From Galaxea fascicularis (taxonomy: Eukaryota; Cnidaria; Anthozoa; Scleractinia; Euphylliidae): a stretch of 64,000 bases of DNA. Every line of letters starts with the position of its first letter. Position 1 is the first letter of the stretch. Position numbers and translations under genes: made by a program. This document shows positions 21,094 to 31,467 of this stretch, piece by piece. Where the stretch lies: the NCBI GenBank assembly GCA_948470475.1, contig OX419343.1, forward strand, positions 11,908,067 to 11,972,066, read 5' to 3'. The notes beneath the pieces are model-generated. The model ran no database searches, had not been told where the DNA came from, and saw only the letters and a list, made by a program, of their open reading frames with translations.

Positions 21094-22836
21094 TTAGATC
21101 CTAGTGGCGAATGATACGCGGCTAGGTTGTCAATATACTCCCTGACTTTGGGTCTGACATAAAACGGAAATGGTTTGAATCGCGTCAGATACAGCCCGTA
21201 CGGTTTTGCGGCATCGCCGCCATCGTCGTCGTCATCGTCGGGTGAATGCATCGTCGGTTTCGGTATCGCCACAGTCGTCTTGGCCTTATGCGGTTTGTCG
21301 ATGCCACTGGAACGGAGCCGGCTCAATGCCACCAAAAGACACTCGATCGTCGTGTACTCGTTGTCGTAAGCAACGTTGGGGTGAATGATGGCAGTTTCCA
21401 ACGTACAACCTTGCAGTGCATACGGCGTCATGGCTAGGGCCATCTTGAGGGGATAGTACCTAAACGTGAACTTGGCCAATGGTCGATCGGAGCTAGGGCG
21501 AAGACGTCCACTTTCAATCAAGCGACGTTCCCGGATCGTATAGTCGTCGAGGTGGATCGATGCAGAGGACCGCGAGAGCGTATACAATTTTCCATTTTTC
21601 AATTCCACGATGGGATGCCCACCTTTGTCGCTGACTCCCTTGAACGTACCGATGGCTCCGTTCACCACTCCGTCCCCCAGATCTTTATTTTCCAAAAATC
21701 GGACTGGACACCCGACGAACAACTCCTTGTCGCAATCGGCAATCGTCTTGGCGACGAAATCTTTGACCCTTGTCACAATCTCCATCCTGTCGTAAGCGAG
21801 AAAGATTCTGTCCTCGCTAGGTTCGTATTCCTGCCTGGTTTTCAACATTATCCTTTGGTCGTCGGGAACCTCTTGCAACACTCTTTTCGTATACCGAGCG
21901 ATTTCCACCTTGCTTGTGAAGATCCTAGGAACGTAAGGCATGATGTACGGATTCATGGCTAAATCTCGACCCATGGTACCATTGGGCGATCTCAACACGC
22001 ACCTTTCGAGCAACTTCACGTCCTCTTCCAACAACGCGTTCATTGTCATGCGATCGAGGAGCTTTCCGTACTCGAGGTCCCCCTCTTGTCGAATGTTGGT
22101 CTCGAGTTTCAGAACACGATCTACCCAGCCTCCCGTAGACGTCGTTTTGGTCCATTTGGCATTCTCGAACAAGTAGATGGGGTTCTGTCGCGTACCACTA
22201 TTCACCGGCGGCAATTGTTGAAAATCTCCGACAAATACCATCACCAGTCCCCCGAACGGAATATCTTTTCGTTCTGGCCACCAAAATCTACCCACCTCGT
22301 CTAAAGCGTCTATCAAAAGGCCGTCTAGCATGGAAACCTCGTCAACAATCACCACCTTGGCGTATGCGATGGCCGGAACTTCGCTACACGACGCATCGCG
22401 ATTTGTTCTCAGGAATTCGCTGCGTTTTTGTTGGTGTTGGCGCACGTACCGGTTCATGAAAAACTCGATCGTTCTGTCATTTTTCCTCGCTTCGTCGAGC
22501 CAACGATTTTCGTTCAATCGCAAGCCAAAGGCACTGTGAGCGGTGGCCGGGGCAAGAATCGTCCCCAACTCGCTCGCTAACAATTCTTGGTCCACGGCTT
22601 TCGAGAGTTCCTCCAGAGCTTCATGCCCAATGTTGACGGCAGCGGCGCCGGTAGACCCCGTGACTATCAATTTCACTCCCTTGCCGTACAATTCGCAAAT
22701 CACCTTACTCATGCAGGTCGATTTTCCGCGACCCGGGGATCCAGTAACGAAAACGTTCTTCTCGTCCTCTATCCAACGGACGACCTTTTTCACGTACAAT
22801 TCGTCAAAATGTTTCTTAACGTAGTCGGCATCCAAT

Positions 22837-22874
<38 letters not shown>

Positions 22875-23045
22875 GTGATTGTCATCTCTGCATTCATCGA
22901 GCGTTGCACCGCTGCCCCCAGGAAAGTCATTCTCCCAGTCCCAGTCGTCGTCCTCGTCATTAAAGTTAAACACCTTAGTCGCCACGACCATGGCATTCTC
23001 AATCTCTTCCGCATAGACGGGGTCTTCCTGCCGCGATCGTTTCAT
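21090..23045 (-). CDS. Pif1/RecD-type SF1 helicase
   Basis: A 651-residue helicase from the ATG at 23,045; an in-frame upstream start at 23,117 would overlap the neighbouring gene, whereas 23,045 leaves 5 bases. Motifs in order: Walker A GSPGRGKS (about 101-108), an HSAFG motif, Walker B VIVDEVSM (about 230-237), motif III GDFQQLPP (about 270-277), NIRQ, and the C-terminal QGCT (about 541) and VALSRLRS (about 565). An Asp-rich run lies at about residues 55-70. Pif1-type proteins unwind DNA 5'-3'. In herpesviruses the helicase of the helicase-primase complex (UL5) belongs to this superfamily, so this is the likely replicative helicase of the island. Confidence 0.88.
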
Positions 23046-23050
23046 ATTTG

Positions 23051-23662
23051 TCAACTGTCGATCTTTTTTACCAGCAACCCGTGCAAGTTGAGTGGCGTTA
23101 AAAACTTTTCCGACCAATATTCAACGCTAGGGTACGACAATCTAGCCTTGGGGACGTTCTCGCATCGTTGTATAACGACGCGAGGATGATGCCCAAGCTC
23201 AATCACCCGATGTAATGCCCCGAGAAAGCATTCTTCAAAACCAGGATTGCACGAGTAAAATGAGTCGTCGACCAAGAGAGTGATTCCATCCACTTGCCTT
23301 TCGTCTGCCTTGGCTTTTGTCAATACCTCAGCGAGATTCCCCTCGATCGATCGAGCCGTCGTCTTCGACGGGAGCAAGGGCCACTCCAAGACCACGAGCT
23401 CTACCGAATATTCTCCAAATTTTCGTCGACGAACTGGTGCTCCTAGGCTATAGCCCTCTTGGATGCACATCACACTTTGCAAACCCTTGGAATCTCGCGG
23501 CTCCAATGTACAGAGCGCATCAAAAACGTCGTCTCCTTGGACGACCATCAAATGCAGTCGCGAGGTGTCGGAAAACGTTCTGATAATGGACGCCACAGCC
23601 GTCTCCATCGATCGTCGAACGCGTCTCTCGGCACTTCCTACTAACCTCTTGAAACTCTCCAT
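23051..23662 (-). CDS. Unknown protein upstream of the helicase
   Basis: From the ATG at 23,662 the product has 203 residues; an earlier in-frame ATG at 23,752 would overlap the divergent gene. No family was recognised. Visible features are a basic N-terminus (SAERRVRR), a mixed alpha/beta pattern, and a hydrophobic strand ending in two acidic residues (ITLLVDD, about residue 147) that resembles a Walker B strand, although no Walker A is present. The stop lies 5 bases before the helicase start, so the two are probably co-transcribed along with the kinase. Confidence 0.6.
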   Translation of the reverse strand: MESFKRLVGSAERRVRRSMETAVASIIRTFSDTSRLHLMVVQGDDVFDALCTLEPRDSKGLQSVMCIQEGYSLGAPVRRRKFGEYSVELVVLEWPLLPSKTTARSIEGNLAEVLTKAKADERQVDGITLLVDDSFYSCNPGFEECFLGALHRVIELGHHPRVVIQRCENVPKARLSYPSVEYWSEKFLTPLNLHGLLVKKIDS

Positions 23663-23681
23663 TTCCACACCGCGATTTGCT

Positions 23682-24146
23682 ATGGCGCTGAAAAACAACC
23701 CGTTGCATGACCCCGAGGTCTTAAAACTCTTGCGAGAACACCTGGACAGCATGGAAACTTATCTCGGATCCGAGCAAACGACCAAGAATCGAAATAAGCG
23801 ACTGGCTGTGCTACGGACGATTCGCGAAATAGAAAACACTCACGAGGACAAGTTGACCCCCCAGAATGCCCTCCAACTCCTGAAGGAGGATGTAGCACCC
23901 ATTCCGGATACGGGGCATCACATGTTTCGCAAACATTTTTTTGACCACTTCAGGCACTTGTCTCAGTCGGATAAGTTCAAGAAGGCGAGACATATTTTAC
24001 AACAAGACGAAGCATGGTCGAGAACGACGGACCAGGCCACCAGGGATCGGATACGAAATTGCATCAAATCCAATGTCTTTCCGATGGATGTTAAACTAGA
24101 AGATGTGGTGCACGTAGCATCTCGTGATTTTCCACATTTCGTTTGA
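23682..24146 (+). CDS. Small helical protein of unknown function
   Basis: From the ATG at 23,682 the product has 154 residues, mostly predicted helix, charged, without cysteines, signal peptide or membrane segment. The longer frame back to 23,463 would run antisense through the neighbouring gene, so the shorter start is preferred. Only 19 bases separate this ATG from the divergent ATG at 23,662. The stop is 7 bases before the next gene. Confidence 0.6.
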   Translation: MALKNNPLHDPEVLKLLREHLDSMETYLGSEQTTKNRNKRLAVLRTIREIENTHEDKLTPQNALQLLKEDVAPIPDTGHHMFRKHFFDHFRHLSQSDKFKKARHILQQDEAWSRTTDQATRDRIRNCIKSNVFPMDVKLEDVVHVASRDFPHFV

Positions 24147-24153
24147 TTCAAAC

Positions 24154-25782
24154 ATGTTTGCGCTATTTGCTCTTTCGGTGATAACTGCTGGATTGGGAGT
24201 GTACTATCGAGATGCATGCTTGCTTCCTCATGGCTGTCTCGGTCATTCGGGTCTTTTATTATACTTGACTTGCGGCAGAGGACTGTGTCCCGTGAATCAC
24301 ACTGCAGTGGACTTGAGAGTGTGCCAGAACGAAACTGGACCTGGTAACGGATCAGACACGTGGCTCGACCCCGGTTGTGCTCTGCTGGGAGGAGGATGTA
24401 CTCGACGATTTGCCAAGTCGAACGAGGACAAGCCTTGGTGCGTGCCCGTGGCACTCGACGAGAAAGGACTGTATGCACCGGTTGCTCGCGTCGGTACGAC
24501 CAAGTGCCGCATCAAATGCGGTCAAGATTACGGTATCTTGGATGCCAACGGAAGCGTGTCGTGTGCTTGTCGACTCAACCCATCCCGAAAGCCAATGAAA
24601 GAAGCTTGCGAAGCACAGATTACGGAAATGGACCCGGGAGCAACGACGGACTGTTTCTGTCAATCGCCCCAACCTTGCCACACGGCCCACTGTCCGTGCA
24701 TCCCCAAAAAGGGAGTCATGGCTAGAACCATGTTTTCTAGGACGGGCGTGCGGGACGTGCGCGCTGTCTATGCGTTTGAGGGCTTGTTTCCGGTCTTGCC
24801 GTGCCAAAGGGAAGAAAAGGACAACCAGAGTCGATGTCCCGCTAACTGGCAACAAGGAAAGATGGACGGGTACGGTCCAATGGCCTTGGCGCTGGGGTAT
24901 CGGTTCTGGCGTCCCAAGGTAGGCTTGTTTTACCAACCCGTTGGTCTCCCGGTCTGGACTTGGAAAAGAAACAGTTGCGTTTGCATGGATCGTTGCCTGA
25001 GCGACTTTCCCACGATCCTGTGTCTGTTGCCTGCGTGGTCCCCCAAACCCCTGCGATGCGTCCCTTCCACCTACCTGGACAAAAGTCTGGATCTTCGCCG
25101 CGCAGTGTTTCCCGTAACGTGGAATAATTCGAAGACGGCGACTATTGCTGCGGCGAATGGCACGACGTGGACCTGTTGGAACAATTCCCACGATCGGTGC
25201 GAGATTCCTGCTCGAAGGCCCTTGGACCATGCTCCAGAGTGTGTCTGTCTGCGTCGCTGCACCCCGTCACTCTGTCCGTGCGGTTCACGTCCTTATCGTT
25301 TGTTCAAAAAGTTTGAAGAAACGACGCTGACAGATGGATTGTGTACACTTTCCGGAAGCCAGGGTCGCAACTTTTGGACTGCGAGGTCTTGTGAGAAAGG
25401 ACCGATGCCATGCGCTGCAGACGAACGCGTCAAGCACCTAAAGTGGAACGAAAAGAAAGTGTTTGCTTTGGGGTATCGGTACCACGCTGGAGGAAAATGG
25501 TTGCGTGCCCTTCCTATAGACCGACCTCTACGACAGGGCGAATGCGTCTGCATCGATAGGTGCTACAAAGGAGCACCGTTCCTGCAATGCCGCGTCACAC
25601 CAGACTCAGGCACGGACGTCTCGATCTGCAGCGCTCCCAAAGAATTTGCAGGATTGGGAGAAGGAATCGTGTTGGCAAAGAATGTTCCGGGATTGTCTTG
25701 TGACAACTCTAGCGAGGGCAATGCGACCATATCTCATTGTGACAAAATCGAGTGTAACGATTTAGACTGCAACACGAAATAA
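24154..25782 (+). CDS. Secreted Cys-rich protein with repeated modules
   Basis: From the ATG at 24,154 the product has 542 residues and opens with a signal peptide (MFALFALSVITAGLG). It has more than 50 cysteines, many N-x-S/T sites and no transmembrane segment, so it is probably secreted or tethered by partners. At least three modules share a CVCxxRC core (CVCMDRC, CVCLRRC, CVCIDRC), and two of them also share an upstream ALGYR-[FY] segment about 40-50 residues before the core. Further related C-x-C pairs (CACR, CFCQ) suggest older copies. No family was recognised. The stop sits inside AATAAA (25,778-25,783). Confidence 0.75.
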   Translation: MFALFALSVITAGLGVYYRDACLLPHGCLGHSGLLLYLTCGRGLCPVNHTAVDLRVCQNETGPGNGSDTWLDPGCALLGGGCTRRFAKSNEDKPWCVPVALDEKGLYAPVARVGTTKCRIKCGQDYGILDANGSVSCACRLNPSRKPMKEACEAQITEMDPGATTDCFCQSPQPCHTAHCPCIPKKGVMARTMFSRTGVRDVRAVYAFEGLFPVLPCQREEKDNQSRCPANWQQGKMDGYGPMALALGYRFWRPKVGLFYQPVGLPVWTWKRNSCVCMDRCLSDFPTILCLLPAWSPKPLRCVPSTYLDKSLDLRRAVFPVTWNNSKTATIAAANGTTWTCWNNSHDRCEIPARRPLDHAPECVCLRRCTPSLCPCGSRPYRLFKKFEETTLTDGLCTLSGSQGRNFWTARSCEKGPMPCAADERVKHLKWNEKKVFALGYRYHAGGKWLRALPIDRPLRQGECVCIDRCYKGAPFLQCRVTPDSGTDVSICSAPKEFAGLGEGIVLAKNVPGLSCDNSSEGNATISHCDKIECNDLDCNTK

Positions 25783-27163
<1,381 letters not shown>

Positions 27164-27703
27164 TTAGAAGGGTTCTTTAATCTTTCCTCGAGTAATAATC
27201 GTTCGCCAAGTTTGCTTGACCATGATTTCCACTCCTGGAGAATACCAAAGTAGAACTTGATCCGGGTGACAAAAAAATTTAATCAAAGCGCACGGATCCT
27301 CAATGATCCTGCCTTTAACGGTCAGGTTCTTGTTATAACGTCGTACTAGCTTACGAAGAAACTGACCTGGAGGCGATTTTGAAGCACATTGACGTTTTCT
27401 GGAGGGTCGCTGATCAGGTATACGTGAACAAATACGAGATGGAGTCAAATAATTGTTAGTTACCAAGACATGTAGATGGTAATATTCTTCACATATCATG
27501 GTTTCTTCTGATGGACGGTGGAAACAAATGATAACTTGGTAAGGTCCATAGACAGCTCGGCTTTGAAAATACTCGATGATTTGTTGTTCAACGGATTTCT
27601 CATTCTTCCTACATCTTGGCATAAGCACTATAAAATGAAAACCTTTATAAAAGGCGTTTTCAGAAAATTGATCTCCTTCAATCATGTTTTTCGATTGTGC
27701 CAT
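27164..27703 (-). CDS. Rep-like HUH endonuclease domain protein
   Basis: A 179-residue protein whose first 100 residues fit the layout of a Rep/NS1 nuclease: a strand FHFIVLMPR (about 21-29, motif 1 position), then HLHVLVTN (about 78-85), the metal-binding His-x-His of HUH enzymes. A nucleophile tyrosine could be that of RRYNKN (about 122), but this is not certain. Rep proteins nick origin DNA and bind it covalently. The SF3 helicase half of parvovirus Rep is missing. A TATAAAAAGG box lies 42-51 bases upstream, as for the SLOG gene. Codon use is more AT-rich than in its neighbours, which points to separate acquisition. A herpesvirus precedent is the Rep-like U94 of HHV-6. A decayed parvovirus insert is the alternative. 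Confidence 0.5.
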   Translation of the reverse strand: MAQSKNMIEGDQFSENAFYKGFHFIVLMPRCRKNEKSVEQQIIEYFQSRAVYGPYQVIICFHRPSEETMICEEYYHLHVLVTNNYLTPSRICSRIPDQRPSRKRQCASKSPPGQFLRKLVRRYNKNLTVKGRIIEDPCALIKFFCHPDQVLLWYSPGVEIMVKQTWRTIITRGKIKEPF

Positions 27704-27744
27704 GGTAGCAACTAACTGTTAAATGAAAAATTACTCACGATCAG

Positions 27745-27754
27745 CCTTTTTATA
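27745..27754 (-). promoter_or_regulatory. TATA-like box of the Rep-like gene
   Basis: The minus strand reads TATAAAAAGG, 42-51 bases upstream of the ATG at 27,703. Confidence 0.55.
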
Positions 27755-27850
27755 ATTATCTTAAGGGCTTGCCCATTGTTTCCTATTGGTCTTTTCGTAG
27801 ACAGCCTATATCATCCCATGATTACTTGCACGACCTTGAAAAACCTTGTC

Positions 27851-27876
27851 ATACGTATGTATGCATACATACGTAT
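27851..27876. repeat. Perfect 26-bp palindrome
   Basis: The 13 bases ATACGTATGTATG are followed without a spacer by their exact reverse complement. It lies about 150 bases upstream of the Rep-like gene in the only sizeable non-coding interval near the polymerase. It could be a replication origin or a protein-binding site. Confidence 0.9.
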
Positions 27877-28056
27877 AAAGAATGAGTACCTTTTCCAATT
27901 TCAAACACTCTTCATAGCGGGACGAATGTGAGTGCTCGTCATGTATAGGTAGGTTTTGCATGAATGGTAATAAACTGAATGAATGACAGAAACAATTACT
28001 GCAAACTGCACAGTTTCAGCATTTTATCGTCTTTTGCACGATAAAACGTCATTTTT
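27877..28056. other. Spacer 3' of the polymerase gene
   Basis: Non-coding. A stem-loop with a 9-bp stem ('ttttatcgt' / 'acgataaaa') and a short loop lies at about 28,023-28,047, just after the polymerase stop in transcript sense. Confidence 0.5.
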
Positions 28057-31000
28057 TCAACAGTGCAATTCACCACGAGCTAGGCAAATGATGTGCTTTG
28101 CAGAGGAATCGTAGATCAATTCATCGGGGCCACTGTACACGTACCACCCCGTGGCTGGCAAGTACGTGTACCAATCGTCAAACGGAAAGACTTTAGGGTG
28201 GTAGTTCATTTGCGGGGTTCCGGCAAACTTTAAACCTCGCCATTCGACTTTGCAAGCATGACAGATCTTCCAACCGACTGAGCAAACTTTGCATGCCAAG
28301 TGCCCACATGCACCAATCTCGAGATTATACACTGTGGCACAGGTCTGACAGTGGAACGATGCTGCGGTCGTCAGTTTCGGTCGAGTAGCCGATTCTGCCA
28401 ATTCTGTCACGACTTTCTCCCACTCCAAATTCGGGGCTTTCTTGTCGGCAGCGAAGACGGGTGGAGGCGAAATGCGCAAGCGATGGGCGGGGTAGGTGGC
28501 CACCGCCTCGAGGACACTAGCCCTACCACGATACCTTCCATGTCTAACGATAATCCGCGTCGCTTTGTACACGAGATCCAGAACGGTCTTCGACGTCGGT
28601 TTGGACGGTACGCGAAACCAACACTCTCTGCCGTCGGGAATGCAGAGAAATGCTTCCGGAGAACAAGCGTAGTCTTTTGACGATTCGCCGTCCGTCACCG
28701 TTGCCTTTAACTGGGCGAGCACTTCTTCGTAAGTCTGTGTCGGAGGTTGTTCTCCGGAAACCGTGGCGTCTATCGTCTTGCGCAGGTCGATCAGGTTTTT
28801 GACAGCTTCCAATCCGTTCCTCGTTCCGGCCACGACGATAGCAGACAAGGCAGACTTGAAGTTGGAAGACAAAAACGAAGCGGAAATCTTTTCTAGCGAA
28901 ATGGTGTCTCCGGTACTACAGGATTCGTGAATCAATGTTGGTTCCTGGCCGTCGTGACTCGGTAGACAGCGACACTCGTCGGCATCTGTCAACTGGCGGC
29001 AACACGAGCGGCAGATCAAGTTGTCGACACAGCTCTTAATCCACCGTTGACGGTACTCTTCCAAGTCGAGGCGCTGTCCGTTTCGCGCTACTTCAAATGG
29101 CGGTAGGGCCCTGGATGACCCATCCTCCAATTTTACCAGCACGTTGCCGGTCTTATCGGCGGAATATAGGCTGAGAGGTAAGCGACCGTAACACAATTGC
29201 AGACAGAACATCTTTGTCATCGCCACGACCGACAGGCGACGCCGATCGATGCAAGACCCCGTTCTTTCGGTGCAAACCACATGCGTGACTTCCACGAGGC
29301 CCTCTGCATTGGCCTGGGGCAAAAAACAATGACGGCTCTCGGTATCGTCGCCGTACCGTACGATCGCCTCTACCGCCCCCCTTTGTGCATTCCACGTCGT
29401 CACCTTCACTGCCGTCTTCCATCCCGCGCTCGTCATGACGCACACCGGGGCAGCCGAGGTCAAGGCGTGAATGTCGCCCAAGCGCATGACACCGCCTTCG
29501 CTCATCAGAAACTCTCCCACTACGGAGATGCGGATCAGCGCATCGTTAAAGGCGCGAGAACATTCCATCGACGCGAACTTTAGAGAGCCCTTCACCTGGA
29601 CGTCAACTCGAGCATCGCAATCGCCTTCTTTCGTTTTGTCAAACATCAAGTACGCGGCAGCATAAGCGTGTGCCTTACCCGAAAATAATCCTGCCATCGC
29701 AATCTGCTTGCACTGGAAGCGCACTGAAGCACCGTTTTCGCGTCGAAACGTGCGTGCCATGCCATCCAGTTCGTTCTTTATGACGCTTTGGAATCGAACC
29801 TCGTGTTGGGCGACGAGCGATTGCGACAACCAAGCATCCAATGGATCTTTGTTCGTGGACGGGCGAGGCAGTTTTAAAAACAAAGAGTCCGTGTAACCGG
29901 CCAGGGTGATATCGGAAACGAAGCGATGGCACGCCTCCAACAAGCGGCGTCCCGTAGCAGTGATGCACCCTGTTACCCGCCTGTCAGAATACGGGTTGGT
30001 CTTGTGTCCCGACATGCCTACCATGGCATTGATGGTCTGTTTTAAGAACATTGCGCGCGCCTGCATGGCCGGGTCATCTACAATGCGCATCCGCTCTTCC
30101 AATCGTTCTTTCAACTCGGCTGCAAGACTACCGAGCCGACCAGTCAAAAACCCACCAAGTCCTTCTCCGAGGTCCCAATGTCCTCCTTCCGTGACATAGG
30201 TGTCCTTTCCGGCATTGATGATACAAGCAATGGAAGGGTACATACTCACGAAATCAAACACTGCCACGGGTCCTTCCAACTCAAGCGATGGTCGAGGGGG
30301 AATCGTCAGACCGCCCGTGTAATTGGCGCGGGCTTCTGCTGCCAACTCGCAGACAGTCCGAGTCAACGCGTAACGAAGCACCATGGCCGCTGTGAACGCC
30401 TCATAGGCACCAAAATAGTCGTGCATCCCGGTCCTCGAAGCAACTGCCCTATTCCAGCAATCCTTCAACCATTCACTAGAACGATAACCATCGAACCACA
30501 AATTCATCGGTGCGTCCATAGTCAGTCCGAGTTCGGTTGCCACGTCGATGGCCAAGACTCCGAGTCCTGGAAGATAAGGTCGTTTGCCTACAGGAGGCAA
30601 CGGTGGACAACAAGGTAACAAGGAGAGGAGAGCAAAAAAGATCGCAGGAGCACTTTGGTGCAATCGGAGCAACGTCTTCTCTTTGTCGCGGACCAACACC
30701 ACTGTTGGACGAAACTCCTCAACCATGGCCGCGACGTCTCTCGCCTTGGCAACTTCGTAGCTCTCTTCCTGTTCGTCACGACCAATATTCATCGTTCCAT
30801 CGGCATTCCACGCAATGGCAATCACTCTCGGCAGAACAGGCAAGCGGGGCATAAGGTCGTGAACGCAGACGTCTGCAGGTGCGTTGATGCGCCAGTGAGA
30901 ATCGGTGACGTGCACGCCAGCCGTACTCTTGAATCTCAAGGTCGTACACGCGCCAGGGATGCCGAGGTTTAAGACTGCATCGAGGCCGTGCAAGGCATCG

Positions 31001-31452
31001 TGAGCTCCGTCTATGGCCACTGGCAGTCTTGCATTTTGCAGGAGGTTGAAAGCGTTCACATAACTGAAACGGGAGTAAAAGCGCACTTCGATCAACTCTC
31101 GTTGCTGGTGGCACAAAGAATCCAGAGTCCGAATGCAGCGGCGAAATTCGGCATGCTGCATTTCGCCCTGTAGTGTGATGGTTCCAAAGTCTTCAGGGGT
31201 CAGGAACAAGCGATACGGTACTCTGCAGAACTCTACCACCTCCGTTCGGCAATCGTGCGTCTGTGCAGCGAGGAACAATGCGTCGCCTCTAACGGGATCC
31301 CGCTTGGTGTAGGCAGAATACGCATACAACGTGGCCACGTAATCGGCATCGGGTGTGAGGCACTGGAGGCACACGCGACCCCCCAAATCGTCGTTTAAGA
31401 ACGAAATCTTCGACGTACTCATAATGCTTTCTAGAGAAACGGATCGAGTCAC
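28057..31452 (-). CDS. Family B DNA polymerase with C-terminal RING finger
   Basis: A 1,131-residue protein (or 1,121 from the second ATG). Polymerase motif A is DFVSMYPS (about 398-405), motif B KQTINAMVG (about 468-477) and motif C GYTDSLF (about 516-522), a variant of the usual YxDTDS. The region expected to hold the 3'-5' exonuclease lacks a clear DxE motif at the strand reading RVIAIAWNAD, so proofreading may be lost. After the polymerase core come about 500 more residues with a Cys cluster (CRSCCRQL, near residue 810) and, at about 1,037-1,075, a complete C3HC4 RING: C-x2-C-x10-C-x-H-x2-C-x2-C-x6-C-x2-C. RING fingers usually recruit E2 ubiquitin enzymes. I know of no DNA polymerase with this ending. 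It is divergent from the large NTPase gene, with 15 bases between starts. Confidence 0.85.
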   Translation of the reverse strand: MTRSVSLESIMSTSKISFLNDDLGGRVCLQCLTPDADYVATLYAYSAYTKRDPVRGDALFLAAQTHDCRTEVVEFCRVPYRLFLTPEDFGTITLQGEMQHAEFRRCIRTLDSLCHQQRELIEVRFYSRFSYVNAFNLLQNARLPVAIDGAHDALHGLDAVLNLGIPGACTTLRFKSTAGVHVTDSHWRINAPADVCVHDLMPRLPVLPRVIAIAWNADGTMNIGRDEQEESYEVAKARDVAAMVEEFRPTVVLVRDKEKTLLRLHQSAPAIFFALLSLLPCCPPLPPVGKRPYLPGLGVLAIDVATELGLTMDAPMNLWFDGYRSSEWLKDCWNRAVASRTGMHDYFGAYEAFTAAMVLRYALTRTVCELAAEARANYTGGLTIPPRPSLELEGPVAVFDFVSMYPSIACIINAGKDTYVTEGGHWDLGEGLGGFLTGRLGSLAAELKERLEERMRIVDDPAMQARAMFLKQTINAMVGMSGHKTNPYSDRRVTGCITATGRRLLEACHRFVSDITLAGYTDSLFLKLPRPSTNKDPLDAWLSQSLVAQHEVRFQSVIKNELDGMARTFRRENGASVRFQCKQIAMAGLFSGKAHAYAAAYLMFDKTKEGDCDARVDVQVKGSLKFASMECSRAFNDALIRISVVGEFLMSEGGVMRLGDIHALTSAAPVCVMTSAGWKTAVKVTTWNAQRGAVEAIVRYGDDTESRHCFLPQANAEGLVEVTHVVCTERTGSCIDRRRLSVVAMTKMFCLQLCYGRLPLSLYSADKTGNVLVKLEDGSSRALPPFEVARNGQRLDLEEYRQRWIKSCVDNLICRSCCRQLTDADECRCLPSHDGQEPTLIHESCSTGDTISLEKISASFLSSNFKSALSAIVVAGTRNGLEAVKNLIDLRKTIDATVSGEQPPTQTYEEVLAQLKATVTDGESSKDYACSPEAFLCIPDGRECWFRVPSKPTSKTVLDLVYKATRIIVRHGRYRGRASVLEAVATYPAHRLRISPPPVFAADKKAPNLEWEKVVTELAESATRPKLTTAASFHCQTCATVYNLEIGACGHLACKVCSVGWKICHACKVEWRGLKFAGTPQMNYHPKVFPFDDWYTYLPATGWYVYSGPDELIYDSSAKHIICLARGELHC

Positions 31453-31467
31453 ACTGTTGCCAGTACG

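Noticed and set aside
23051..23662. Candidate missing second exon of the terminase, because of the LLVDD strand
   Set aside because: The strand lies about 150 residues into the frame with only about 50 residues after it, leaving no room for a nuclease domain.
24352..25230. 292-codon antisense frame inside the Cys-rich protein gene
   Set aside because: It mirrors the codon bias of the sense gene and has no start context or domain.
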